DNA of 64,000 nucleotides from Chlamydomonas sphaeroides (Eukaryota > Chlorophyta > Chlorophyceae > Chlamydomonadales > Chlamydomonadaceae): NCBI GenBank assembly GCA_001662425.1, contig BDDC01000056.1, positions 22,581 to 86,580 of the forward strand, given 5' to 3'. The notes below the pieces were generated by a model. The model made no database searches and was not told the DNA's origin. It saw only the letters and a list, made by a program, of their open reading frames with translations. Made by a program: the position numbers and the translations under genes. The stretch's first letter is position 1. Each line of letters begins with the position of its first letter. Shown piece by piece: positions 1-12,219 of this stretch.

Positions 1-775
1 CGGCTTGGGGGAAGGAGGCGAAGGCGAGGGCGGCGAGGGCGAGGGAGGCTTGGGGCTCGGCGGCTTGGGCGAGGGCGGCTGTGGCGAGGGCGGCGGCGGG
101 CTGAAGCCGAGGATGCCGGTGGGGCAGCAGTCGCAGGCGCCGCTCTTGACCAGCGCATACTGGCAAAACCCGTCGGCCAGCGGGCACAGAGACTCCATGG
201 TGGGGCAGGCGCCGCCCAGGTTGAAACAGATGAGCGCGCCCTCGGCATTGTCGACCGTCAGGTTCAGTCCGGTGAGCTTGAGGACGGCCTTCGAGTCGCC
301 GGGGCCGTAGGGATCGAAGGTGGGCATCAGCGCGGGGCGTGGCGCTTTACCAGGAACGGTCACGGTAACCCCGGTGACCGCCATCTTGCAGGTTGGGTTA
401 ACATTGAACTCGAGCTTGTAGAGATCGACGTCGCGGTCGCAGCATGTTGAGTTCTTCTTGACGCAGGGCACGACGCGGGAAGTGACGCAGACCTGAGGAC
501 GGTGGCACGGTGGGAGGGGCGAGGGGCAAGGGCGTTGAGAGAATGGAGATATGTGGCGGGGAGGCACATCATGATCTGAAAGAGCAGGCGCGCAGAGCGG
601 CAGGCAGCAGCTGCTTGATTTGTCACACCTTCTTGCCGGACACGGTGTAGGGCATGTCCAGCCGAAACCGCGATTGCTCAGGATCCCTGACACAGCTGTA
701 GGGGGGGAAGCTCTGCGCGTGGGAGACGACGAAGACAGCCGCTGCCAACAACGCTATGAGCGCCTGAGATCGCAT
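1..775 (-). CDS. Pherophorin-type extracellular matrix glycoprotein, 3' end cut by window edge
   Basis: Two exons are visible, 775-629 and 492 to beyond base 1. Exon 1 starts at the ATG on 775 and encodes a signal peptide (MRSQALIALLAAAVFVVSHA) followed by QSFPPYSCVRDPEQSRF. A phase-0 GTGTGA donor joins it to VCVTSRVVPCVKKNSTCC. The pattern of paired cysteines, DLYKLEFNVNPTCK and ALICFNLGGACPTMESLCP is the N-terminal pherophorin domain of volvocine algae. After about residue 185 the chain becomes a Ser-Pro-rich, presumably hydroxyproline-rich rod (SPPPPSPQPPSPKPP), as in other family members. A second globular domain normally follows the rod and would lie left of the window. The product is secreted to the cell wall or matrix. 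Which pherophorin paralogue this is cannot be told from one domain. Confidence 0.9.
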
Positions 776-2596
776 GTTGGACTGGGGTGCCTGCGTGTGG
801 GTGCGACAATTTGGGGGTTAGCGGCGCATCGGGTCGGCTGTTACAAGGAACAGGTCCGTAGCATTCAGGCGTGGACACATGTGGTATTGGCCTGTACGCA
901 GTGATAATCGCATGCGCCATCTACTCGGTTCTCGAGGGCGCAGCAGTCCGACCCATGGCCCGCATCGCAACGCGCTTCCGGCATGAGAGACAGACGCAGT
1001 CCCGATGGTAACTCACCTGGAACGTGCAGGGCTTCTTAAACGTGTAGCTCGGCGACGTGTTGGTACCTTGGTCGTCTAGGGGGAGGCGACGAACGAATGT
1101 CGCTACTAGGTTAGCTCTTGTACTGCGGCTAGGAGCGCCTTTAGGGCAGGCAGCTCAAGACTCCACGTTAGGGATGTGGTGTGGCTCCTGCTGGCCGACA
1201 GGCGCCTTATGTACCTTCCCGTCGAGGGGGCCAGTAGTGCGATTCCGCCCGCGCCGTACCCTAACCGCCGCAACGCCGCGTACCTCCAGCCCCGAAACCC
1301 CGGTGGAGGTAACGTCGCTACAGGGCAAGCATGAGCGCTTACGAACCTGCGGTCATAGGCTAGCCCCCTTACCCCCGCCATGCAACTCCCCACAGTCGCA
1401 CAACTCCACGAACGCCGCCCGCAACGCCGCGAGGAGCTCAAGGCAACTGCATATCACCAAAAAGATTATATCGTTCCAAGGAACCGGGACAGGTGCACAG
1501 CGTGGTCTGTCAGCCGACGAGTCAGCCGGCATGCTTGCAGCAACACGCGCAGCATAAGAGCAGAACTTGGTTGCGAGCAACTTGAAATTTCTCGCTTTCT
1601 TCAGTGCTATCGGAGATGAAAACTTTGAGACACATCCTGCCTAAATTGTAACAGCACCGACCAAGCAACGCCTCCGCAGCCGCACAACACGGCATAAGGC
1701 TGCAAGAGCTGCTGCGCTGCAGCTGTCTCCTTGAGCATCCTTCCTTGCTATACCCGAAGCAGCTGCATCCCGGGCCACAGCTCGCAACCCCTTACTTGCC
1801 GTCCCCAGCCGCAGCGTCTCTGCGTCTCATAGATGGCACCCGCACCGTCATCGCTGCAAGCAGCCCCCCGGAGTATGGCAACCAGCATTTGGGGCAGCTG
1901 AACGGAGCACGGTCGTGTGTGGACTGCCCACGCCTTCCACCTCCCGCCTAGTCACCCTCGTACTGCGGCTGCCCCGGCTGGCGACGCGGCGGGTCCTCCT
2001 CTTCACTTGCCTTAAACGGTGCCCTCAAGCGGAATTTTCGAATAGTTGAGACAAGAAAAGTCGAGTCTTCCCGCGCCTTACAGTGCGAGCCTGGGGGCAC
2101 GCTCCCCTGCCACGCCCCGGTCCGGCCGCGCATAACACACGGCACGGCGCCTGCGGCAAGCGCCAAACGAGCCCTGCGCGCCAACCTGCCGCCGAAACAG
2201 CCGGCTTGAACGCCCAACGAACCCGTGCCGCATACCGCCGCCGCGAGAAGACGGGGTCCTCGCCACATTCCGCGGTGCGCGGCGGCTCACGCCACGGACC
2301 CCACACCGCCCGCCCGCACCCAGCCTCCAGGGCAGCGCGCTGCCCCAGACTCGGGCCGGGCGGCCCGAGCACCGCCGTCCACCCGCGCGCCAGCTCCGGC
2401 CAAGCGCTGCAACCCGCGAGGCCACCGCGCTGCAGCCGGCTCCAGCCGCCGCTGCCGCCAACTGCCTCTCCACGTCCTCGGCGCCGCGCGACGCAGCCTC
2501 CCGCCGCTAGACGACGAGCAGCTCACGCCTCGCGCCGCCGCCGCTTCCACGCCTCGCCCTGCACTCGCTCAGCGCGCCACGGTCGCGGCCGACCGC
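776..2596. other. Intergenic: pherophorin 5' flank and uL16 3' flank
   Basis: No convincing gene. On the minus strand at about 1010-1050 a short stretch (SYTFKKPCTFQ) ends at a good GTGAGT donor, so an upstream non-coding or alternative first exon of the pherophorin is possible but unsupported. The part near 2080-2600 is very GC-rich and probably holds the 3' UTR of the uL16 gene. Confidence 0.4.
2078..2082 (-). terminator. Candidate TGTAA polyadenylation signal of the uL16 gene
   Basis: TTACA on the plus strand is TGTAA on the coding strand, the usual volvocine polyadenylation signal. It lies about 515 bases past the uL16 stop codon, a normal 3' UTR length in this group. A five-base match alone is weak evidence. 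Confidence 0.35.
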
Positions 2597-4460
2597 TTAC
2601 TCGCTGGGCTTGTGGAAGGGGATCTTGTGGTGGCGGGCGGGGTAGCTGAAGATGTGGTCGGGCTCGCGCTGGGCGAGCGGGCCCTTGTGGGTCAGCAGCT
2701 TGACGTGCGAGCCGTCGTTCACCAGGCGGCCCTCCTCGCGGTACAGCTTGTAGTCCTTGCGGGTCAGGTTGGTGAAGCCCCTGGGTAGGTAGAAGCGCAG
2801 AGGGAAAAGCCCGGGCAGGGTCAGCGGGAGCGGGAAGCGGCCAGCGTAGGTGTGTTCAGAAATAAGTAACATCTAGTATGCACGACGAGTGTAAGGGGGG
2901 AGGGGTGACGGCAGGGCGCACAGCCGAATGCGCGGCTGCGCCGGCGGCGACGACCACGCCGCGCAATAACCCGTCGCGCCAATGAGTCTTCAGGAGTAGG
3001 TGCCGCGGGTGTGTGCAGCTGGCCATCGCCGAGCGTGGGCTTCCCTTGAGGCCCCACTGCCAGCCAACGGGTGCCAGCTCTTCCCAGCGATCCCTCAAGC
3101 GCGTGGCGCTTGCCAGAGGCCAGCCACCATGCCTTCCGACAGCTGCCCATGACTCCTGTCCTCGCCACCGCTCGCGCCGCAGGCACGGCACGCACCACAG
3201 GTTGGAGCGGATGATCTTCTGCCGGCCGGGGAACTTGAACTTAGCGCGGCGCAGGGCCTCCTCGGCCACCGAGCCATGCTGGTCACGGCAGCGGATGCTC
3301 ATCAGCACCTGGCCGATCAGCACGCGAGCGCAGGTGCCGTTGGGCTTGCCGAAGGCGCCGCGCATGCCGGTCTGGAGCCTATCGGCTCCAGCGCACGAAA
3401 GCATCTGCGCGGCAAGGGGGGCGGGGAAAGGGCATATGGGTTGAGTCCCCGTCCCCGCTGCCGCCGGCTGCTGCTGATCCAATCTGCTGAGGCCGCAGCT
3501 CTGATTGCCCAGCATGCAACTCCAATTGCCCAGCATGCCTCCCCTGCAAAGCTGTAGCTGACAGCCATCCCCGGCGCCTCTGCCGAGCGGCCCAGGGCGG
3601 TTGCCTCAAACCCGGCTCATCGATGTGCGATTCTTCCGCAGTGGGGCCCAAACCCCGAGCATCTCGGCCGCAAGACTTGGCCGGCGCTCCTTGCCCAGCT
3701 CGCTCCCTCTCTGCCACGGCGCAGCTGCGCACCTTGTTAATGCGCAGCACGTGGAAGGGGTGCACGCGCACGCGGAGGTGGAAGGCCTCCTTGCCCGCGT
3801 TCTTGACCATGTACTTGTTGGCGGCCACACGGGCCGCCTCCAGGGCCTCGGAGGTGACGTTCTCCTTCTCCCAGCTGGGGGGCGAGCAGGTCATGCCAGG
3901 GGAGGCAGGGGAGGCAGGGTCTCGGCGGGGGCCCCAACACGAGGTCAGGCGCAGACGGTGCCATGCCGGGGCCATGGCTCCACATGCCATGGTTTCGGGT
4001 GGGCGGCATTGGCTGGAACATGCTGTTGTCAGCGCCAGTTCCATGCGTCTGAAGAGCCGCCAGGATTAGCGCAGCTGACATGCTGCGCCCTAACCCTGCC
4101 ACACGCCAAGCGCCACCGTGACGCTCCTCTCCATTGATGCTGTGTATCGATCCACGCCGCAGCAGAGAATCCACCCCGTCACAGATAATGCTGCGCCTCC
4201 ACGACCACCTGCTGGCTGCACAGCATACACACACAGCACCAGCCAGCCTTTCCCCCGGAAGTTGCCCCGTCCCCCCGCATGCGGGCCACAGACTCTCACC
4301 TAGCCAGGTGGACGCAGCACGGGAAGGTGTCCACGTCCGCCCTCTTCATGCCCGCATCGTAGATGCGGATCTTGGGGTCCGGCACACCACGGCAGAAGCG
4401 GGACTTAGGGTAGGGCTTACCCTTCGACTGCCTGTAGCAGCGCGCGGGGCGGCGACCCAT
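2597..4460 (-). CDS. RPL10: Cytosolic 60S ribosomal protein uL16 (RPL10)
   Basis: Four exons: 4460-4300, 3874-3733, 3404-3196 and 2780-2597, with agreeing phases and a 231-residue product (family about 215-220). It begins MGRRPARCYRQSKGKPYPKS and contains GVPDPKIRIYDAGMKR, SWEKENVTSEALEAAR, FHLRVRVHPFHVLRINK, MLSCAGADRLQTGMRGAFGK and AKFKFPGRQKII, all hallmarks of eukaryotic uL16. This protein sits near the peptidyl-transferase centre of the large subunit and helps final subunit maturation. The tail from about residue 170 (RSNLWGFTNLTRKDYKLY and on) is somewhat divergent from the usual VSRKWGFTKF, and the C-terminus is basic and slightly long. The ATG at 4460 is fixed by the conserved N-terminus. 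It is divergently placed from a second ribosomal protein gene. Confidence 0.95.
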
Positions 4461-5214
4461 TTTTGCCTGTGGCCAGCAAAGGGCAGGTCGGCGCAACGTC
4501 GGTGACAGCGCTGAGAAGAGTCGGTCGCCACTCAGCCGCACGCCTTCGCGCAGCTGATGCTGATGGGGAGCTGATAATTACGCCTGCACTGATGCTGAGA
4601 AAGGCTGCTCCACGTTGCTCATCGCCAAGGCCGCGCCGAGGCTCCACCGTGGCGGGGCGAGCTCTATTACATTGTTGCTGTCAAACTGCAAGCGCCGAAC
4701 AGACCGCTGGTTCCAAGCCAGGGCGTCGTCGTTGCCTGAGCAGCGGCGCTCGCCGCCATGCGCCGGCCGCCGAGCCTCCAAGCCGTTTTGCGCTGTAACT
4801 GCTGCATCGCCAGGAGCAGGCTCCTCCGTGAAGCTCCTGTGTGCAACGATGCTGCCACAACGTTGCGCCAGCGCCGATTGTTGGCTTCGCTGCCGAAGAG
4901 CGCCTCCCCGCGATGGATCAGCTGCTGGAAGCCTCCAGCCTATCGTTGACACCGAAGGCTGCTGCGCTGCGGCATTCTGTCGCCGACTAGCTGAAGGCAC
5001 GGTGTGTGCGCTCTATTCGCGGTGTATGTTAAAGCTCTCACCTGTTATCAAAGTAACGAGCTCGGGAAGAGAGCCGTGGCGGGGCTTCAGCGGGCCCTAG
5101 CGGGGCGAGGCATTGGCTCCAGGAGAGGGCCCATCGCTTCCCAACCTTGGTTCCCCCGTCTTCCAGCCCTGTTAGCTGACCATCGCCACTGACGCTTGAC
5201 CTACAATAGCAACC
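4461..5214. promoter_or_regulatory. Shared divergent upstream region of uL16 and bL36 genes
   Basis: This 754-base stretch separates the two start codons, so it must hold both promoters and 5' UTRs. I saw no clear TATA box and no coding exon in it. The large-subunit genes are of different compartments if bL36 is mitochondrial, so co-regulation is only a possibility. Confidence 0.5.
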
Positions 5215-5797
5215 ATGAAAGTCCGAGGGAAAGTTCGGTGAGCCCCGCCAGGACAGCCCTCGTGCAGCTGCATCCAGGCCGCTCGGACCCCCCCAGCCAC
5301 ATACTCAGCAGCAGCGCATCACGTAAAGCTCGGGACCAGAATGACGCAGCTCGCGGGAGCTACCTGCGAGGCTGCACGCGACACGCGACCCCGACACCTT
5401 CGCACCCCCTCCCGCACGCTTCGTCTCCCGCGCCAGGCTTATGTGCGAGTTCTGCAAGAGGGTGGTGGTGCGCATGAACCGCGACCAACATTACGTGTAT
5501 GTGTACTGCACCAAAAACCCCAGGGTGCGTACCGGAACGCTGATCCCCGTACCGGCCCGTGCACGTGACTTCGGCACGCACTAGCTGCCCGACGCCACCC
5601 CTGACACTCTCGCTCCCTTACCGCCACCGCAGCACAAGCAGCGCAGCAAGTTCCTGACGCTGACAACGCAATCGGCGTCGTGCTGCGAAGCGCACGCCGC
5701 GGAGGCCGGCCCGCAGTGGGCACCAAGCTCACTGTGCCTGCCGGAGTCTCCACTCAGCGCGATGCAGCAGCACATGATGAGCAGCACATCACGGTAG
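5215..5797 (+). CDS. MRPL36: Small organellar-type ribosomal protein bL36
   Basis: Three exons: 5215-5237, 5437-5524 and 5633-5797, giving 91 residues. It reads MKVRGKVRLMCEFCKRVVV at the start and YVYCTKNPRHKQRSK in the middle, matching bL36, the smallest large-subunit protein of bacterial-type ribosomes. The zinc ligands are visible as Cys11, Cys14, Cys32 and His38. Bacterial bL36 is about 38 residues. Here about five extra residues lie between the Cys pairs, and a tail of some 50 residues rich in Ser and Met follows the family core. Plastid bL36 is usually plastid-encoded in algae, so a nuclear copy is most likely mitochondrial, although no separate transit peptide precedes the MKVR start. 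First exon is only 23 bases and fixed by phase and by homology. Confidence 0.85.
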
Positions 5798-7974
5798 GGC
5801 GCTGGGGCCTAATGGTGACGCTGCATCGGTGCGCCCGGCACGCCGTGCCCTGGTAGGCCGGGAGCAAGGCAGGTTTTTGGTTTGGGCGTCAGGCGCGGTC
5901 AACATGCCTGCTTCCCACCCTGGCGTGGCTCGCCTTTGGCTCTCTCCCACAGCGGACTCCTTGGGTCTCGACACACGTCCGTCCTGGGGGAATCCTTCTG
6001 GCGGGCGGCTGTGCAGGGCCGCTGAGGTCCTGGACTGCGTGTGTGCGGGCGGGGGGAAGGGGCCAGAGAGCAGGCCTGTAGCCGCGGCTCTCGAAGCCGC
6101 GGCTGCGCCATTGGGACGCCTCGGATGCACGGTGGGTGCTGCCGCGGTGCGCAGCCCTGCAGCTGTGGCGTTGCAGTGCTCGCGGCCCGACAGCGCTGGG
6201 GCCGGCGCTGGGGACGGCGGCGAGACCCCGGACCAAAGCGCCAGTAGCAGCAGTGGGGCGGCGGCCGGCTCGCTGGAAAGGCAAGGCGATGAGCGGGGCC
6301 GGCGGCCGGCATGCTGCTACAAACGTACGGTAGCCGCGCTGCAATGAGGCGGCTGCGTGGCGATATGCATCCGACGTCAGCCGGCCATTACGTTGCCGGC
6401 GGTTGCGCAGTGCCGCAGCAGCGGCGATGCCGACCTGTCTGCACCCAGCGCGGGCCTGGCGTTGGGCCGAGCGCTGGGCTTGACCCTGGCAGCGCTAAGC
6501 GCCCCAGGCCATTGGAGGGGACCGCAGCAATGCCAGCCGCCGCCGTGGGCACGCGGGCGGCGACCGCATGCCGCTGGCTACTACCGCATGCGGGGCCCTA
6601 TCTTGGTCAGGCTGCGCGTGCTTCAGCATTTGGGCTGCTGATCCGCGGTGTCGGCCGCTAGGCGGTGCCGCGGGGCTGCAGCGAGGCGGCCTGGCTCTGG
6701 GCAGGCGCTGGGTGGGAACAAAATGGTGGCGGGGTTGGAATGACTGTACCCAAATTACATGCAGGCTAGCCCCAACTGAGAGGCTCTCACTGATGTGTGT
6801 GCGGCGTCGCATGACGAGCGCGTGGTTGAATACCTGGTGTGCGAATGAGTGCGGCGTGGCGTATCAGACAATGAAGTCCTGGGTGAGATGGGTAACTATC
6901 GCTATGTGAAGGTTTAGGTGCGGTGATGGGAGGTAGGGTACGGGTAGATAAGGGGGCTTGGGGACACGGAAGACGGCCGACACGGGCCAGCAGGACGTCA
7001 GCAAGGGAATGCGAAGCCAGAGGTGGAGGACGGCAGGGCGTAGAGGTCCGGCGCAACGCTTTTGTGAAGAGTCTGTGTTCCCTGTTAGTGATGTGTGTTG
7101 GAGACGCGTGCTGCAACTCGCTCCGTTGATGTGGCGGTGCGAAGCCCAGGCCGTACTGGGGTAAGTCGGTTCCCTGAGATGAGGAGGCCTGCGGGAGGCC
7201 TGAGCCCGCTCTGCTGGGGCAGGACATGACTCCTCCTGGGGCAGACTAGGTTACCTAGCGCCCGACATCCAATGTAAGGACCCAGCCGTCACGAGCCCCG
7301 TGCCGTGCCGATGCGCACGCGCTCTACCTGCCCGTCGCGCTCCCTGCACCCTGCTGCAGCTGCCTTCACACCGTGTGCAGCCACATCTCACTGCGCACAA
7401 GTGGTGGGCACAGCGCACAGGCTGTTCAGAACAGGAGGTCATGCGTCCAGGTTCAGGAACTTGAGTTGGTTCAAGTAAATGAAACCCTTGTCGTTTCAGG
7501 AGAGAGGGCTCCCATACAAGGGACTTCCCTGCTCCCATGCACGGACCAGCTGCCAACTGGTACATACAAACCTATCGGCGGAGGCTCCGGCAGGCGCTGA
7601 CACCTCCCACCCCGTGCTTGAAGTGTTAGAACGGTTGCGGGCGGTCGCCTGGGAACGCATGTACGAGTCGGTACATGCGGACCCCGAGGGGGCGCGGGTC
7701 GCGCAACATGAGCGCCCGAATGTAGCGCCCCAGCCCCCGCCACTGCGCCCTACCTGCGTCTAGGTGCACTACCGCGCCCCATCGCGCCTACTGTCTAAGC
7801 GGCTGTCTACTCTGCTCTCCCTTCATAACCCTGCCAAGCGCTACCCGCTGCGCAAGGGGTGCGGCAGCCTTGCAGATGCGTGCAGTTCTCGGTGCTGGGA
7901 CGCTCGACGCAATACCCGTAGCCGCACCGCTGCCCTCATGCCCACGCCCCTAGCCTAGCCCATAATCTACCGCC
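5798..7974. other. Long intergenic stretch between convergent genes
   Basis: The bL36 gene and the disordered-protein gene end facing each other here. Open frames exist in this GC-rich DNA, but none shows a recognisable domain, good splice structure or a plausible start. A TGTAA at 7272-7276 lies far past bL36. I see nothing else in it. Confidence 0.4.
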
Positions 7975-10900
7975 CTACTCGAAGCCGCCGCCGCCCGACA
8001 TCCACTGCTCCTCGATGGCCGCCAGGATGGGCTCGGGGTCCAGCCCCGCCGCCCGCATGGCGTCGCACAGGGCCTTGTTCTTTGCTGACTCCATGCCCAG
8101 GCACAGCAGGAGCTCGTCAAACTCGATCTGCGGGTCGTGGGGAGCAGCAGACGTTGATGAGCCAAGCGCAATGCCACGAGCGTCCCCCACGCTGACAGCA
8201 ACTTGCCGGACGCAAACAGCTTGCCGCAGCGCGCAGCAACATACACACACCACCCCCTCGAAGTACTTCACGTACAAACGAGCACACCCGCCCGCCGCAC
8301 CTGCATCTCGTTGAGCTTGCGCACCGCCTCGTCCAGCTGCGACTTGGTGTTATCCAGTTGCTGCCGGTGCGTCGCGATCTTCTCCTCGTAGCGCCGCCAC
8401 ACGTCCCCGCGCTGCTGCTGCTGCGGCTGGGGCTGCTGCTGCGGCGCAGCTGCGGCCGCTCGAGGGCCTGCAAGCAATCGATCGTCACAGGCACGGTGTG
8501 CACAGCCAGCGTCAGGTCACACCTGTTCAGCAACGTGGGGACGGTAACGCTGCACGACACGTAGCGCAAGAGCGGCCCGACATGCTCGTTAAGTCGATGA
8601 ACCCTGCGGGATCCGGCAGCCTACCGGCAGAGTCGGTGGCGGCCTCCGCCAGACGTGCCGCCGCACGCTGGTGCAAGGACGCGAAGCGGTCTTTGTCCGC
8701 CGGACTGGGCGACGCCATGCGGCGCGGCAGCGCCGAAGCCGAGGCAGGCCGTGCTGACATCACGCCCGCGGTGCTCGACACTGCCGTGACAGCAGGCGAC
8801 GCCGGCGCCAGTGCCGCGGCCACGTTGGTCGCGGACATGACGCTTGTCCCAAAGGCGCGGGCGCCGCTCGCAGGCGCCGGCAACGGGGGCGCCGCGGCTG
8901 CAGCAGCCTTAGCCGCTGCGCTAGACTTTGGCGAAAACATGTTGCGGAAGAATGCACCAATGCTTGACGAGCGCGTCAGCTTGCGCGGCGGCGTCTCGGA
9001 GCCCACGGGTGCAGCCGGCGGCGGAGGCGGGGGCGCCTCGGCGGCGGCTGTGACGGCCTTGACAGCCGTGGTGGTGCGCTGGAGCAGCTGCTCGACCGCC
9101 AGCTTGAGGTGCACCACGCCGGTGATGCCAGCCACGTCGACCTCCTTGTCCTCGGCCAGGATGGCCTGCTTAAGGCCGGACAGCTTCTCGATGCCCAGCA
9201 TGATTTCCTACGCGACGTGGGCGGGGTGCCCGAAATCAGCGACAGGGGTCATGTTTAGATGTCACGCGCCACGGCGGGGAACTTTGCTGCTGCCTGCTCG
9301 GTCATCTGGCTGGTGCACGGCGGGGATCGCAGCAACTCTCCGTCTCCAGCCCCGCACCTTGAGCGGGTCGGACGGCAGCGGCGCGGTCGAGGTGGACGGG
9401 CCTGCAGGGTCCCGGTACCCGGTGACGGCGGCGGCGTGCTGCGGCGCCGCCACGGCCACGATGGCGGCAGCCAGGCCTGCCGGACCCGAGGACGCCGGCG
9501 CCACGGCGCTCAGGAAGGCGGGGTTTGGCGTGGGCATGTCCATCGGCGCTCCCGCCATGAAGGTCACCGGCGAGGGCACGTACTGCCGGACTGCCGCCGA
9601 GCTCTCAGCCGCGGGCCGCGTCGCCGGCATGGGCGGGAAAGTGGGCGCCCAGCTCGTGTCCTGGTCCTCGGGCGCCGCCGGCGCTGAAGCAGCTGCAGTG
9701 GGGCCCGGCGGCGCCAGCACAGGCGGCACGGCGAGAAGGGCAGTCGGCGCCACAGGGGCGGACGAGATGCCAGGCTCCGAGGGCGAGCGGAGCGGAGCGA
9801 GAGGAGAATCCACGTTGACGGCGGCCGCTGATGCTGGCGCAGGGGCGTTGCAGCTGGTGACGACAGCAAGCGAGGCGTCGAAGGCGGCCGAGCAGCTGGC
9901 TGCGGAAGCCAGCCTCGCCTTGAGGTCCGTCAGGTCGCAAGCAGGTGAGGCCAGCGGGCTGCAGTCCCGACCGCCACGCGCACCCGTTGCGGGGGTGGTC
10001 GCGGTGCTGTGGCAGCAGCTGGCCAAGCCACCACCCGCGGGGGTGGTTGCAGTGGACTGCGCTGCGGTGCTTGTGGGGCCGGGCGTGGAGGCGGTACTGG
10101 GGCACGTCGCCCGAGCGCTGGGCGTGGGCGAGCGCAGGTCCGCGAGCGTGGCCTCGGCCGCCGTGGGTGCTAACGGGAACTCCAGGCTGTCGACCAGCAC
10201 CGTGGGCCTGGCAGCAGCGCCCGCGGCTGGGCGCTCCGGGGTGCTGCAGGCGGGATTAGACCGCTCGACGACAGGGCTAGCGCTGGTCGAGGCGGCTGCG
10301 GAGGCCGCGCCGGGCGAGGCCAGCGCGGCTGCCAGCTGGCGGCGCTGCGGGCTGGCGCTGTCCTGCGCCAGAGCTTGCATCGCCGAAGCCAGCGTCACGG
10401 CGGGGCGCGACTGCGCTGTGTCGTCCAGGTCCCCCTGGCCGGCGTTGGCGAAGTCCAGCAGGCGTGGCTGCGACAGGAGCGACACCTGCCGCGACGCCGA
10501 GGCTGCAATGGCGGACACGGTGCGGCTGCTGGCTGGCGTGAGCACTTTCTTGAGGCCGTGGTGCGCGATGTCGAGGGCCCTGCAGCACGACTCGCTCAGC
10601 TGCGGCTCGGCGTCCACGGACCACTGGCTCGACGCGGCAGCGGCTGCGAAGGGCGACGGCTGCTGCGCGCCCTCGCCGTTCGGCGCTTGGGGCACGTAGG
10701 GCGCCGAGGGCTTGTTCTTGGCGTTCCAGTCGCGGCTGTGCTTGAGCCAGTTGTCGCTGTAGCGCACGTCATCGGGCAGCTCCTCCGGAAGCGGGCCGTC
10801 AAGCTTCCCGGTGTCGCCGGGGTGCATCATGCTGTCGAAAAGGCGCTCGAAGTTGTCGGCGCCGAACGTCTCGGGCTTAAGCAGCACGGCAGCCTGCAGG

Positions 10901-12167
10901 GCCTTCTGCAGCGCAGCCTGGATGGCTGAGCCAGCCGTGACGGGCGACGGGGCGACGGCGGGCTCCGGGGCGACGGCGGGCTCCGGGGAGATGGTTTCAG
11001 CCTGCGGCTTGGCGGAGCTGACGGGCGTGGTGGCCGCTCCCGACCGGGCTTGCTGGGAATGCAGCTGCACAGACGCCAGGATGGAGCGCTCTGAGGCCGC
11101 GGCGGCGGCGGCGCGGTTGGCGGCGGCAGCAGCTGCAATGGTCTTCTGCTGTTGTTGCGCCTGGATGCCACCGATTGACCATGGCATGGCCTGCGCGCCG
11201 CGCACAGCTGGCCGCGCGGGCACTGCACCCGTGAGCCCGAGCAGGGGCGGTGGCGCTGGCAGCGTGAAGGCGCTGCTCGAGGCCGACGAGACGGCAGGCG
11301 AGGTGGAGCCGGCCACGGGCGGGGCGCCGCCCTGAGACAGACTTCGGGACGGGCTGGGCGGTTTGGGCAGCATCAGGTTGACGTCATTTGCCGACATGGG
11401 CCTTGCGGCTCCCGACGGCGACGCATTGATGCGCACGGGCGTGGGTAACCGCGTCGGGATGGCGCTGCTGACAAAGTTGGGGTTGGCGTTCTGCAACCCC
11501 AGGGGCTGTCTCCCACGTGTAGTGGGGCTTGAAGGTGTGGAGGGCCGCTGGTACTGCGGGGGTGCGGGCTGGCTTGCGGCCGGGGCCAGCAGACCGCCGA
11601 GGCCAACAGCATGGCCCGAGGCGTTTGGCTGCACAGCGCCCAGCGGCCGGACATTGGCGTTTGACTGCAGCGCATATCGCTGACTCGTCTGCAGCCTGCA
11701 ATTATTGTAGAAACGTGTGTGTAAAGTCAAGAAAGCGGTCGCGGCAGCCTAGCTTGTGCGACCAGCATTTCGGCGACGACTCGGCCAGCCTATCGCACCT
11801 TGGGCCTGCCGCCTTTAGGTGCGATAGGTCCTGGAACTTGGATGGTGCCTGATATGCGATTGGCACTGCATTCTCCTTGCCGCTCTGCAGTCGGGGGGTG
11901 GAGTATGTTGCGACGCAAGCGCTGCCAACCCCCCGACAACCATAGCTCACCCTGCTGGTATCCTGCTGGACTTTTGAGCCCACGAGCTTGCTCCGTAATG
12001 CATCCGGAATCAGCCGCAAGCTGCCCCACTACGCGCAGCAGCAGCGGGGTTACATGAGCGTGAGCATGTGCTGACCAGCTGAGGGAGCGCCCGATCAACC
12101 ACTGGCTTACAGTCGCAGGCCTGAGAGCGTGGAAGGCCGTGACAGGCTGGCCCTGCGGCTGGGCCAT
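7975..12167 (-). CDS. Long disordered protein with C-terminal coiled coil, unknown function
   Basis: Seven exons: 12167-12111, 12028-11951, 11884-11799, 11695-9358, 9207 to about 8625, 8467-8301 and 8127-7975. All phases agree except the exon-5 donor, which is uncertain (8625 with GTAGGC is the best choice). The product is about 1,150 residues. Residues 1-74 (SLRLIPDALRSKL, AVPIAYQAPSKFQDLSHL) look ordered. A 779-codon exon follows, rich in Ala, Ser and Pro with short islands such as TFGADNFERLFDSM. Exon 5 holds GIEKLSGLKQAILAEDKEVD. The end is a Gln-rich linker, a coiled coil (WRRYEEKIATHRQQLDN) and IEFDELLLCLGMESAKNKAL. That last motif resembles, from memory, the C-terminus of p115/GC6-type Golgi tethers, but the armadillo region of p115 is missing. 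Function unassigned. Confidence 0.65.
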
Positions 12168-12219
12168 GCTCGCGAGGAAGTCGCTAACAACGGGCTACTT
12201 CCTCAAGTGACACGACAAG
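12168..12219. other. Short spacer upstream of the disordered-protein gene
   Basis: Only about 50 bases separate the ATG at 12167 from the next stop codon on the same strand, so the promoter of the disordered-protein gene must overlap the end of the doubtful gene upstream, or lie within it. Confidence 0.3.

Noticed and set aside
8498..10699. 733-codon open frame on the plus strand
   Set aside because: It lies antisense to the 779-codon exon of the disordered protein. GC-rich codons on one strand leave the opposite frame open, and this frame starts with GTG and crosses exon boundaries of the minus-strand model.
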